From NCBI GenBank assembly GCA_021234155.1, contig JAJEKV010000023.1:7664009-7728008 (forward strand): a stretch of DNA of 64,000 nucleotides, in the 5' to 3' direction. The notes beneath the pieces were generated by a model. The model did not search any database. It was not told the origin of the DNA and worked only from the letters and a program-made list of their open reading frames with translations. The DNA is from Isoetes taiwanensis (Eukaryota; Streptophyta; Lycopodiopsida; Isoetales; Isoetaceae). Made by a program: the position numbers and the translations under genes. Positions 55,653 through 64,000 of the stretch are shown here, piece by piece; position 1 is the stretch's first letter; every line of letters starts with the position of its first letter.

Positions 55653-57890
55653 TTTATTTCGATCGTCCACGGAGACCAATCGGTCTATGGGACCCAATAC
55701 AAAAGCACAGCAAGCGGATAACTACCCGGATTAAAAAAACCCCCTCGGGGTTTTCGAGGGAAAACCATGGCAAAGAATCGGCCCACGACAAACCGCTCCA
55801 ATATACCTAAATACAAAAACACACAAATATATACACTCATGTACCGCAGTACCCATAGTGCCCGATCGACAAGCGCCCAAAGTGCGGGGGCAAAGGTGGG
55901 CTCGCAGATCCAAGATTCCCTCATGTAATGCGACCCTAGGGCACGCATCTTGGCGGTGTTTCATCAAAGAAATGTAGGGGCAAGTCCGGTCGTACTAAGG
56001 GAACGTATCTGGTGCAGATCTGACTGAATCCTGGGCAACTCTGGAACAAGGGGGATTCACATAGTTTTGGCCGTACAAACCATGTGAGTGACCCGAAAGG
56101 GTTTGTTTTTCCCTTAAATTGTACATATACTCGTACCTAGGGGTAGCTTTTTGGGGTTTTTAGGGTGATTTTGGCACTGTATGTGGCTGGAAAGGGGGTT
56201 TCTGAAAAAACTCAAACATGTATACAAGAGAGTTTTTGCCGATCCCTTGCACGCAGGTGGCATATCCCCTATACAATAGGTGCACCCCCCCGGCTCTGGA
56301 AAGTGTGAGACTCATCCTCAATGGTACCCATTTGACAGCACTGACAGAGCCTGTCCTGGCGGGGCTCCCCAATCCACCTGCCCGTCTCAATGCGGAGATG
56401 GTGGGCACCTGTGCGAATGGAGGCAATGAGTCTGCGCTTTTTCAGGGGCAGCTGGGAACGCAGGTAGAGCTGCGGGCCCCGGACCAACGCAGGGTTGATG
56501 TGCTCCTTGCAATGGGCCATTTTGACCTGCTCTAGAGCGTCGAGATCCCAGAGCTTGCCAAGGAAGCAAGCGTCCAGATATTCTTGCAAGCTGTCATGAT
56601 CGGCCTCTGTGTCCACCTGCACGCATCTGTGCTTCTGCACGTTCCATCTGGCGAACCACGGATCTCTCTTACCCCTCCAACAGGCCCTGAGCCGCTATTG
56701 GCCCATTGCCCGCGGCGTAAGCCGGTCGCGAGGAGCCGAGCATCACCCATATTAACCACTTTACAAAGTAGGCGATGTGTCTATCAAGGGCTGCCAGCCC
56801 GCGGTAAGAATCCGATTTCTACGGCGAGAATCCGATAGGGGGCCGAAGGTTTCACCCCAAGTGCCCATGCCAAAAATGCCTTCGCTGATCCAAGTCATTC
56901 GAGTCGCCAAAGAGACGATCCGGGCCCCAAACCTCGACCCCGTCTGAAGGACAGGGCTCGACCGGTAGCCCGCAGATGTGATGATGGCCCAATCATAGAG
57001 CTCGCACGGTGATCATTGTTCTACGCATGGCATAAAGCGCTTTCCGGCTCTTTGTCACCACCCATAGCGGATGGGCGTCTCCCAACAGGCGAGGAGGGGA
57101 ACTCCACCCCTAGGTACTTGTAGGTGGGCGTGACCTCCACAAGTCGCCCCTCGATATGTGAGTGCGGGGAGGCGTGGGGTGGCGTGAAGAGGATATGAGA
57201 ACCACCACGGTCTTGGCGGATTCACGCGCATGAATGTAGCCCGCAAAATGTGTCTAGGGCATCCGATGAGACCGCATAACTTCGGGTGTGGGCGGAAGGT
57301 CAACATCGTCCGCATAAATGAGGCGGGATGATGACCCGTGCAAAAGCCGTATGCCATCCCCCATGCTCGATAAGCGGGGCTCTAACTAGTCAATGTAGAG
57401 GCCAAAAAGTGTTGGTGAGAGGGGGCAGCCCTGCCGAACCCCGATACTACTGGTGAATGCTTGGCCCGTCGGCTGCATCCTGCCAAAACAACTCTCATAC
57501 AGCCTGTATATGGCATTTTGCACAGGCAGCGGCAGCCCCAGTTGACGGAGTCTAGCCCACAGCTTTTAACGGGGGACCGTATCGAAAGCCTTCGCGAAGT
57601 CCACAAAGCAGCAATACAAGTCCTGTCGATGGTTGCGGCTGTCTTCAATCAGTGCCCGTAGTGTAAAGATATGGTCAATCGTTGAGTGGCAGGGTCTAAA
57701 GCCTGCTTGTCTGAGGGCTCGCACATCTGCTGCCTCTGCCCAGCGGGTCAACTGCTACTCGAGAATGCCAACCAACAGTTTGGCAAATACTGAACTGACC
57801 TTGATCGTCCGGTAATTGGCCGGACAGTGTGGGTCGCCCGCCTTGTGAATGGGGACAGGGAATAAGATATTCGAGGTCGCATTGTTTTGA
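55653..57890 (-). mobile_element. LINE (non-LTR retrotransposon), 5'-truncated and decayed
   Basis: Minus-strand pieces give a reverse transcriptase in order: NYRTIKVSSVFAKLLVGILE, QAGFRPCHSTIDHIFTLRAL, CFVDFAKAFDTV (motif A), GVRQGCPLSPTLFGLYID and IYADDVDL (catalytic YADD). Downstream, a C-terminal segment IASIRTGAHHLRIETGRW with LCQCC and EDESHTF is typical of plant LINEs. Endonuclease and ORF1 are absent. Several frameshifts are present. The 3' end runs into a TTCC repeat, which on this strand follows the element as a tail would. Confidence 0.8.
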
Positions 57891-57894
57891 TTTT

Positions 57895-58113
57895 TTTATT
57901 GGATATTGTTTGAAAGACATGGGAGAGCCACATTTTGAAGTTTGCATAAAAGATATTTCAAGTGGAGACATAGAAAGAAAAAGAACGCTACATGCCATAT
58001 ATGGAACAAAGGATCTAATGTATGAGATTTGCTTGGATAGCCAAAACTTATTCAATAAGGCAAAGCATTTTGTCCGTTACCATACGAAGGACGGCATCAA
58101 AATGAATTTTTGT
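57895..58113 (+). pseudogene. Possible copia RT/RNase H remnant
   Basis: A frame begins YCLKDMGEPHFEVCIKDIS and ends KAKHFVRYHTKDGIKMNF, echoing the LKDMGEA and the terminal HI-RYHFIRE-type motifs of copia reverse transcriptase and RNase H, with much of the middle deleted. Confidence 0.4.
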
Positions 58114-58417
58114 TGATGTAATTGCCTCAATGATTTGCACGAGGAGATTCTGTCCTGCAACAACTTGCGTGTTGCCCAAGTTTAGTGGCATTTCAAATGA
58201 ACAAAGCATTGAAGCTGCATGGAGGCTGACAATAGACCCTGGTTCTGCCACATCACATGACGTGAGAAAGGTATTCTAGAATGGGACTCGCATGAAACCA
58301 ACAAACCGCCCGAACTAGGCTTCTCATTCATCTCAGCAGATTTTCTACAATGGTGGCTAGTGGGTAGCCGCACACATGCGAACTACCCACGAAAAATAAA
58401 GGGAAAATCCAATTATA

Positions 58418-59165
58418 TCATTTGGACCCCAAATCAGACAACCTTTTTCTTGACTTAACAACATTGTTTCCTTCCTGTACAATTTCTGGAATAGGATCAT
58501 TAGTTTTAGTATCCCCTTGCATCATTTTATCTGTGTCTCCATCATCTTCACTATCAGACTCGGAATTATAATTTGTTTTCACTACCTCTGTCTTCACTAC
58601 TTCTTTTGTCATATCTCTTTTCTGCTGACCCAGATCCTTGAAGTCTTTGTACAGCTGCTCTTCTACAAGAACAACGTCTCTGCTCACTAGAATTTTCCTT
58701 TTTTCTGAATCATAGAGCCTAAATGCTTTAGATTCTTCATCATATCCAATTAGAAAGGCTGTTACTGCCCTATCGTCCAGCTTACCTTTCAACTCTTCTG
58801 GGATATGCACATAAGCCACACATCCATAGGTTCCAAAACCTTCATATGTGGGTATTCTCTTAGTCCATAAAAAATCTGGAATTTCCCCATCTAGACTTGC
58901 ACTTGGCAGTCTATTTTGTATTAAGATCGATGTTTTTAGAGCTTCCTCCCAGAGCATATTAGGGAGTCCAGCATGTTTCAACATTGCCCTAACTGCATTC
59001 AAGCATGTTCGATTTTTTCTTTCTGCTACCCCATTCTGCTGGGGAGAATACCTGCAGGTCAATTGTCTCCTAATGCCCTTTTCAATGCAAAATGATTTAA
59101 ATTTCTTTGAAATGTATTCACCTCCCTTGTCTGACCTTAGGCACTTAATTTTAAAACCTGTTTGT
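58418..59165 (-). pseudogene. Copia integrase C-terminal part
   Basis: Continues the pol reading with CRYSPQQNGVAERKNRTCLN, a core landmark of copia integrase, then LWEEALKTSILIQNRLPS, a GYDEESKAFRLYDSEKRKI region and an acidic linker. It ends KRLSDLGSK and a stop, before any reverse transcriptase. A frame change separates it from the upstream part near 59150-59170. Confidence 0.8.
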
Positions 59166-60440
59166 CAGATATTCTTTAAACGCTCTTAGAGCTTCATGTT
59201 TTTTTGCCAAACAATAACATTTTGCTTTTCTAGTGTAATCATCTATAAAGGTGATGAAATACCTTTTTCCAGAATAACTTTTGATGTTGAGTGGACCACA
59301 AATACCTGTATGCACCAGCTCCAAAGGTGCTTCAGTCCGTTTTGTTCCTTTACTAAAAGGTAATCGGGTACTTTTTGCAATCATACAACCCCTGCATACA
59401 AAGTTCTTCAGATCTTTTTTTACTGCATTAATGTATCCAGACTTATTCAGAGCTTTCACATTATTCATGTTAGTGTGGCCCAGACGTTCATGCCAAACTT
59501 TCAAGCTAGGTACTGAAACATTATTCACTGTTGGACAAATTTCAGAAGTATGCATCTCAAATAAATCTCCAACTCTTTTTCCAAGAAAACATATTTTATT
59601 ATCTTTCACAATCTTGCAAACACACTTGTCAAATAGGACCTGGTAGTCCAAGTCAACTAATTGACCAACGGAAATAAGATTTTTTACAATGGAAGGTACA
59701 CAAAGGACCTTTTCTATTTCTACTCGATTCCCCTGCAGATCATATAATTTCAGCATGCCTGCTGCTTTTACTTCTTGAGTTCTTCCATCTCCAAGCCGAA
59801 TATTCTTTATCTTTAACTCCTTATCACACTTAGCAAGCAAATCTGAAGAATCTACGATTGTTCTTTCAGCTCCCGAATCTACAACAAAAGATGCCTTAGA
59901 ATTTTGTGTTTTACGTAAAGAACTTGAAAACACATGTGTTACCTTTTCTTCTGAGTCCTCTTCTTCACACTCTATGACTGCCACATTTGTGCTTGCTGCC
60001 TTATCACCTCTGCCTCTACCTCGATTGGTAGTCCAATGAACTGTTTTCCCTTTGCCTCTACCTCTGCCCCTGCCACTATCCTTAGGACTTGGACATTTAG
60101 ATGCAAAATGCCCCACACCTCCACATGTGTAGCAAGTTTTCATATTCTGAGAAGTTCTCGGGCAGTTAAACTTCAAATGCCCTACTTCCCCACAGCCATA
60201 ACATGGCCCAATCTGCTTACCTCTCTCATAAGAGGATTTCCCTTTCTTAACAGCCAGCACCTCTGCTGATTCTTCCTCTTCATCGTTCTCATTGTCCATC
60301 ACAGATTTTTGCTCTACTTCTGTCCTGGCAATCTGTTCTGCCTCCTCCCTGGTTCTGGCAACAGTCCTTATGAGTGTGGCCAAAGTTCCATAATTGCCAA
60401 ACATCTTGGAAATTGCCAAAATTTGATGGTTCTCTGACAT
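59151..60440 (-). CDS. Copia gag C-terminus, protease and integrase N-part
   Basis: A 429-codon open frame. It contains two CCHC knuckles (CYGCGEVGHLKFNC, CYTCGGVGHFASKC), an Arg/Gly-rich RNA-binding stretch, the aspartic protease site FVVDSGAERTIVDSSD, the GAG-pre-integrase VWHERLGHTNMNNV, a zinc-binding CRGCMIAKSTRLPF, and the integrase start GKRYFITFIDDYTR. The MITE insertion separates its start from the gag N-terminus. Confidence 0.9.
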   Translation of the reverse strand: MSENHQILAISKMFGNYGTLATLIRTVARTREEAEQIARTEVEQKSVMDNENDEEEESAEVLAVKKGKSSYERGKQIGPCYGCGEVGHLKFNCPRTSQNMKTCYTCGGVGHFASKCPSPKDSGRGRGRGKGKTVHWTTNRGRGRGDKAASTNVAVIECEEEDSEEKVTHVFSSSLRKTQNSKASFVVDSGAERTIVDSSDLLAKCDKELKIKNIRLGDGRTQEVKAAGMLKLYDLQGNRVEIEKVLCVPSIVKNLISVGQLVDLDYQVLFDKCVCKIVKDNKICFLGKRVGDLFEMHTSEICPTVNNVSVPSLKVWHERLGHTNMNNVKALNKSGYINAVKKDLKNFVCRGCMIAKSTRLPFSKGTKRTEAPLELVHTGICGPLNIKSYSGKRYFITFIDDYTRKAKCYCLAKKHEALRAFKEYLTNRF

Positions 60441-60463
60441 TGTTACTCCAGCTGCCTCTAGGT

Positions 60464-61061
60464 CATGGAATAATTTAAGGGCTAAACTTAGCTATTTGGC
60501 AATTTTTTAGCACATTTTCAAAAAGAATTGGCTAAAGTAAATGAAAAAAATGTGGAAAAAATTAATAATTTTAGCTTAACTTTTTTCGGGACTGCACCAA
60601 TCCTAGAGCTCTTTAGCCAATTGCTAGAAAGTAAAAGAGTCAAATTTTGTATTGTTTAGCTAAACCACAGAAACTTTTAGAATGAATTTCGGGCTAGTTT
60701 AGCTAACATCATTTCTAGTTTATAAGAAATATATGATTAGTAGTCTAGTTTCTAGCATTATAAATTAATTTGAGTCCTAGACTTGTTAGTTAGTGTTATT
60801 TTAGAATGTTTTCACAAAGAAAATGACTAAATTAAGTAGAAACAATTGAAAAAAAGTATAGTAATTTGGCTTAATAATTTTCGTTGGCCACACTAGAGAA
60901 AATTTTGGGATGGTATTTGGGTTAGTTTAGCTAAACGCTAGAAAGTATGAGAGGGAAAATATGTAGAGTTTAGCTAAACCACAGAAAGTTTTGGGATTAA
61001 TATCGAGCAAGTTTAGCTAAAGCCATTCTGGCTAATAAGAAATATGTGATTAGTAATTTAT
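60464..61061. mobile_element. hAT-like MITE, copy 1 (in copia gag)
   Basis: About 598 bp starting CATGGAATAATTTAAGG. It interrupts gag between LCADL and EAAGVTMSENHQ. AGGT is repeated at both borders, and the right end has lost its last few bases relative to copy 2. Near-identical to 63264-63853. Confidence 0.85.
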
Positions 61062-61550
61062 CAGGTCTGCACAAAGTGAATCAAACTTATGGAACATTGT
61101 GGTTAAATCTGTCTTGTCATCAAACTTCATTTTTCTGATCTCCTTTTCCAAAACATCAATCTGAGATGAGCTCTTAGTCTGGTATGTTTTAATCAGATAT
61201 TTCCAAGCTTCCCTGGGGCTCATGTCTCTTAACTTAAGCATAATACTTGGTGCAACCTTGCACATTATTATAGCTTTTGCTTGACTTATTTTCAGTGCAT
61301 CACCTGCTTTATCACTGCTAACACTTACCTCTTTTGATTTTGCAGCAGACTCCCCTGATTTTGCAGTCGAGGTCTCTCCTATTGCTGAACTGCTCACTTC
61401 ATCATCAACATTAGTACCAAGCTCAATTATATACCATATCCCTTCAAACTGTAAGACCTCTTTTACTCTTTCTTTCCAAATCTGAAAGCCTCCAACTCCC
61501 TGAAAGACTTCTACTGAGCTTAACAAAGTAGCACCAAAACGTGTGGACAT
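61062..61550 (-). pseudogene. Copia gag N-terminus
   Basis: Begins MSTRFGATLLSSVEVFQGVG and GFQIWKERVKEVLQFEGIWY, then SPREAWKYLIKTYQTKSSSQ and FHKFDSLCADL, the UBN2-type gag of plant copia elements. It is cut off by the MITE and then by a stop inside it. Confidence 0.85.
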
Positions 61551-61573
61551 TGTGTTCTAAGCTCTGATACCAC

Positions 61574-62071
61574 TGTAAGATTTCCTTGGGCCTTAATTTA
61601 ACTAAGACAATAACCTTGACAATGTCACACACAAAGAATCAAAGTTAACAACCATATGAAATGCAAGAAGATAATTCATATGTGAATATCGAAACTTCAA
61701 TCTCCTCTCCTGATTCCGATCAGTCTCTATATAACATAAATTTCTCCTTTTACATTGTTGGGGATCACCGAAATCCGGCAATCCCAGTATCTGATCCCTT
61801 CGTTTATCTAGGCGGCTGCTAGATCAAAGCTAGCGTTCCCACCTTGCCGGTGTTACTGTTCACCGAGCTAGAAACATGGGGATATCTGTAAACCTATACA
61901 ATATTTATATTTTCACTGCCGACCATGGTTAAGATTTACATTGCCGACCAACGAACCATTAACTTAGCACCAGATATTTAATGAACTCTAAACTGCAAGT
62001 TCCTTGCAACATGTCAACATTTTTCAAGGCTTGTTAACATCTTCAACACTTCCCCTATGGACATGCTTACA
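61574..62071 (-). repeat. Probable 5' LTR of the copia element
   Basis: Directly follows the primer-binding site. In minus orientation it ends CTTACA; a matching TGTAAG start is at 62071, though TGTTGAAG at 62047 is an alternative start. A TATATAGAG promoter word lies inside (about 61728). The second LTR is not in the window. Confidence 0.55.
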
Positions 62072-62262
62072 TTACGGTGCAACATTGCTCATGTTCACCA
62101 TTTGCCTAACTAATTCAAGCAAAACCGCGGTCATGTCTACAATGACATTACACCACGTCCTAGAGATCACCGTAATGGTTCCATCATCGATAATTACGCA
62201 TGCAACCCATACCTAGCATAGGCTGCATGCGTAGATTAATCTTAATTACACATGAAATTAAT
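62072..62262. other. Junction between copia and chromovirus elements
   Basis: Short stretch without coding resemblance, containing a GCATGC-rich phrase. Probably the 3' untranslated or LTR start of the neighbouring Ty3 element. Confidence 0.35.
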
Positions 62263-62562
62263 CTAAACGTAAATCGACATGCCTGAGCCGATTACTTCGG
62301 AGATGACCTTGCCGTCCCATTGCTCCATGAACTGCGGGTACTGCCTTATCGTGTCCTTCTTAAGTACCCATGTCGCGTCTTCCACCGGCAAGTGTTTCCA
62401 CTTGACCAAATATTGGAGAAACTCTGATCTCCTTGTCTTCTTGATCGCCTGATCAAGGATCAAGTCTGGGACTATCTCTAGCTGCTCTTCTGTCATTTCC
62501 AACAACGTTGGCGTGTCCAAGACTTCTTCTGGGTTTGGAGTATGCTTCTTCAGCAAACTCAC
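62263..62562 (-). CDS. Chromovirus integrase C-terminal chromodomain
   Basis: Begins SLLKKHTPNPEEVL and contains the chromodomain ILDQAIKKTRRSEFLQYLVK followed by WKHLPVEDATWVLKKD. Chromodomains of this group steer integration toward modified chromatin. The aromatic residues YLVKW and ATW of the typical cage are present. Confidence 0.85.
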   Translation of the reverse strand: MSLLKKHTPNPEEVLDTPTLLEMTEEQLEIVPDLILDQAIKKTRRSEFLQYLVKWKHLPVEDATWVLKKDTIRQYPQFMEQWDGKVISEVIGSGMSIYV

Positions 62563-63015
62563 GTGGAAGACTTTATGAATTTTTAGGTGTGCTGGCAGCT
62601 CTAACTTGTAGGATTGGTTACCTACTCTCTTGGCTATTCTGAAGGGGCCAGCCCACCTTGGAGCAAGCTTCTTACAATTTCAGATGTGGAGCTTTGCCTG
62701 CTTCACTTTGATCTTGAGCCAGACGTTGTCACCAACCTAGAACTCTCTGACCGTCCGGTGCTTGTCGGCGACGCTCTTTTGTCGACTCCTTGCTGCAAGA
62801 AGATATCCTCGGACCTCTTCTACCAGCTATTGTATGTCGGCCAACATTTGCTGCGAAACCTCTACCTTTGACACAGGATTGTGCCAAGTGTCTGGAGTCA
62901 GACATTGGTAGCCATAGTTGATCATGAACGGCGACATCTGGGATGATTCCTGCTTGGTGCTATTATAAGCGAACTCAACCAAGTGAATGTAATCTTCCCA
63001 CTTACTTTGCTTGTT

Positions 63016-63240
63016 CTAGACATAGTTTCTTAGCATATCTTCCAAGATTCTGTTGGTCCGTTCTGTTTGCCCATCCGTCTGAGGATGATAGGCCGTGCTC
63101 ATGGACAGCTTCGTCTGGATCGTCGCAAAAAGATCCTGCCAAAAGGCACTCATGAACTTCGGGTCTCTGTCGGAGATGATCTCTCTCGGCATACCATGGA
63201 GCCTAAAGATTTCCTTCGTAAAGAGAGCCGCTGTATCCAA
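63016..63240 (-). pseudogene. Chromovirus integrase core, second part
   Basis: ALFTKEIFRLHGMPREIISD, RDPKFMSAFWQDLF and AYHPQTDGQTERTNRILEDM are the central Asp and Glu blocks of Ty3 integrase. Separated from its first part by the MITE. Confidence 0.85.
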
Positions 63241-63263
63241 GGCTATGTCGGTGGTCCTGCAAG

Positions 63264-63853
63264 CATGGAATAATTTAAGGGCTAAACTTAGCTATTTGGC
63301 GATTTTTTAGCACATTTTCAAAAAGAATTGGCTAAAGTAAATGAAAAAAATGTGGAAAAAATTAATAATTTTAGCTTAACTTTTTTCGGGACTGCACCAA
63401 TCCTAGAGCTCTTTAGCCAATTGCTAGAAAGTAAAAGAGTCAAATTTTGTATTGTTTAGCTAAACCACAGAAACTTTTAGAATGAATTTCGGGCTAGTTT
63501 AGCTAACATCATTTCTATATGATTAGTAGTCTAGTTTCTAGCATTATAAATTAATTTGAGTCCTAGACTTGTTAGTTAGTGTTATTTTAGAATGTTTTCA
63601 CAAAGAAAATGACTAAATTAAGTAGAAACAATTGAAAAAAAGTATAGTAATTTGGCTTAATAATTTTCGTTGGCCACACTAGAGAAAATTTTGGGATGGT
63701 ATTTGGGTTAGTTTAGCTAAACGCTAGAAAGTATGAGAGGGAAAATATGTAGAGTTTAGCTAAACCACAGAAAGTTTTGGGATTAATATCGAGCAAGTTT
63801 AGCTAAAGCCATTCTGGCTAATAAGAAATATGCGATTAGTAATTTATTCCCTG
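63264..63853. mobile_element. hAT-like MITE, copy 2 (in chromovirus integrase)
   Basis: 590 bp flanked by a perfect 8-bp target duplication CCTGCAAG (63256-63263 and 63854-63861). Ends are CATGGAATAA and, inverted, CAGGGAATAA. An 8-bp duplication and CAGGG-type ends indicate hAT mobilisation. There is no coding capacity; internally it repeats the word TTTAGCTAAAC. Confidence 0.9.
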
Positions 63854-63861
63854 CCTGCAAG

Positions 63862-64000
63862 GCACAAAGTGTGCCATCTTCGACAGCTTGTCGACCACAA
63901 CCATTAGGGCATCTTTCCCTCTTGCTGTCCTCGGGAGCCCTGTTATGAAGTCCATACTGATGACTTCCCACTTAGCATTCGGCACCACTAATGGTTCCAA
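63862..64000 (-). pseudogene. Chromovirus integrase core, first part
   Basis: Reads [20 protein letters not shown] and [17 protein letters not shown], the first Asp block of Ty3 integrase (normally followed directly by the piece at 63240). Confidence 0.8.

Larger units (their letters stand above)
58418..62071 (-). mobile_element. Ty1/copia retrotransposon, 3'-truncated, with MITE insertion
   Basis: In minus orientation: LTR, primer-binding site TGGTATCAGAGC (61561-61572, initiator tRNA-Met type), gag, a MITE, the rest of gag with two zinc knuckles, protease, GAG-pre-integrase and integrase. Reverse transcriptase and RNase H are missing; the sequence ends in an altered linker near 58418. Reading frames are largely open, so the element is comparatively young. 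Confidence 0.85.
62263..64000 (-). mobile_element. Ty3 chromovirus, 3' part (integrase and chromodomain)
   Basis: In minus orientation, an integrase (63016-64000, split by a MITE) is followed by GPFRIAKRVGNQSYKLELPA, HLKIHKVFHVSLLKK and a chromodomain. The element continues beyond the right edge of the window. A few frameshifts are present. Confidence 0.85.

Noticed and set aside
55196-55810. Long open frames (Glu-Gly-Arg-Lys repeats on plus, Phe-Leu-Pro-Ser on minus)
   Set aside because: They are translations of the GGAA microsatellite, which is open in most frames by chance.

Overview
The window looks like nuclear DNA of a land plant. It is AT-rich, has spliceosomal introns, and is crowded with plant-type repeats: Ty1/copia, a chromodomain Ty3, MULE, PIF/Harbinger, hAT, a LINE, tRNA-derived SINEs and a hAT-like MITE. 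A tyrosine-recombinase (Crypton-like) gene and a virus-like gene cassette would fit a non-flowering plant (fern, lycophyte or moss) better than a typical angiosperm, but that is inference. No bacterial-type operon, rRNA gene, functional tRNA gene or CRISPR array was seen.

Layout. 0-5.4 kb: a copia fragment and a 4-kb Mutator-like element with long, repetitive inverted ends and a decayed minus-strand transposase. 5.4-15 kb: mostly gene-poor, with an exon-like fragment, a gag-like remnant and a receptor-like kinase pseudogene (minus). 15.0-17.0 kb: an apparently intact five-exon CDCA7-type zinc-finger gene. 17-20 kb: little. 20.1-23.4 kb: both genes of a dead PIF/Harbinger element, with a SINE and a 68-bp tandem array between them. 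24.2-25.3 kb: a tandem duplication carrying two copies of one exon-like segment.

27.09-40.53 kb is the most unusual part: a 13.4-kb block bounded by 37-bp inverted repeats (36/37 matching). It holds about nine short, closely packed, frameshifted genes: a BAH-like ORF, an unknown ORF, a histone H3-like gene with a long tail, a larger unknown gene, four related small coiled-coil genes whose ATG lies 92-95 bp from a TATA box, and on the minus strand a large CxxC gene and a small acidic gene. Gene ends are marked by a family of roughly 70-bp stem-loops with stems based on GATCACACGACGC. Plus-strand genes run to 35.1 kb and minus-strand genes point back towards them, with two stem-loops at the convergence. 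This resembles a compact viral genome or a very large cargo-bearing DNA transposon. No capsid, polymerase or integrase was recognised.

42-54 kb: the 3' half of a hAT element behind a decayed multi-exon host gene (minus), a divergently oriented Crypton-like gene (plus), an apparently intact five-exon minus-strand gene for a coiled-coil membrane protein, a direct-repeat/SINE cluster, and a hAT 5' half followed by a partial copy of the same host gene. 54.5-64 kb: an unknown ORF, a 385-bp GGAA microsatellite abutting the 3' end of a LINE (minus), a copia element (minus; LTR, PBS, gag, protease, integrase) and a chromovirus (minus; integrase and chromodomain). Both LTR elements are interrupted by copies of one 590-bp MITE.
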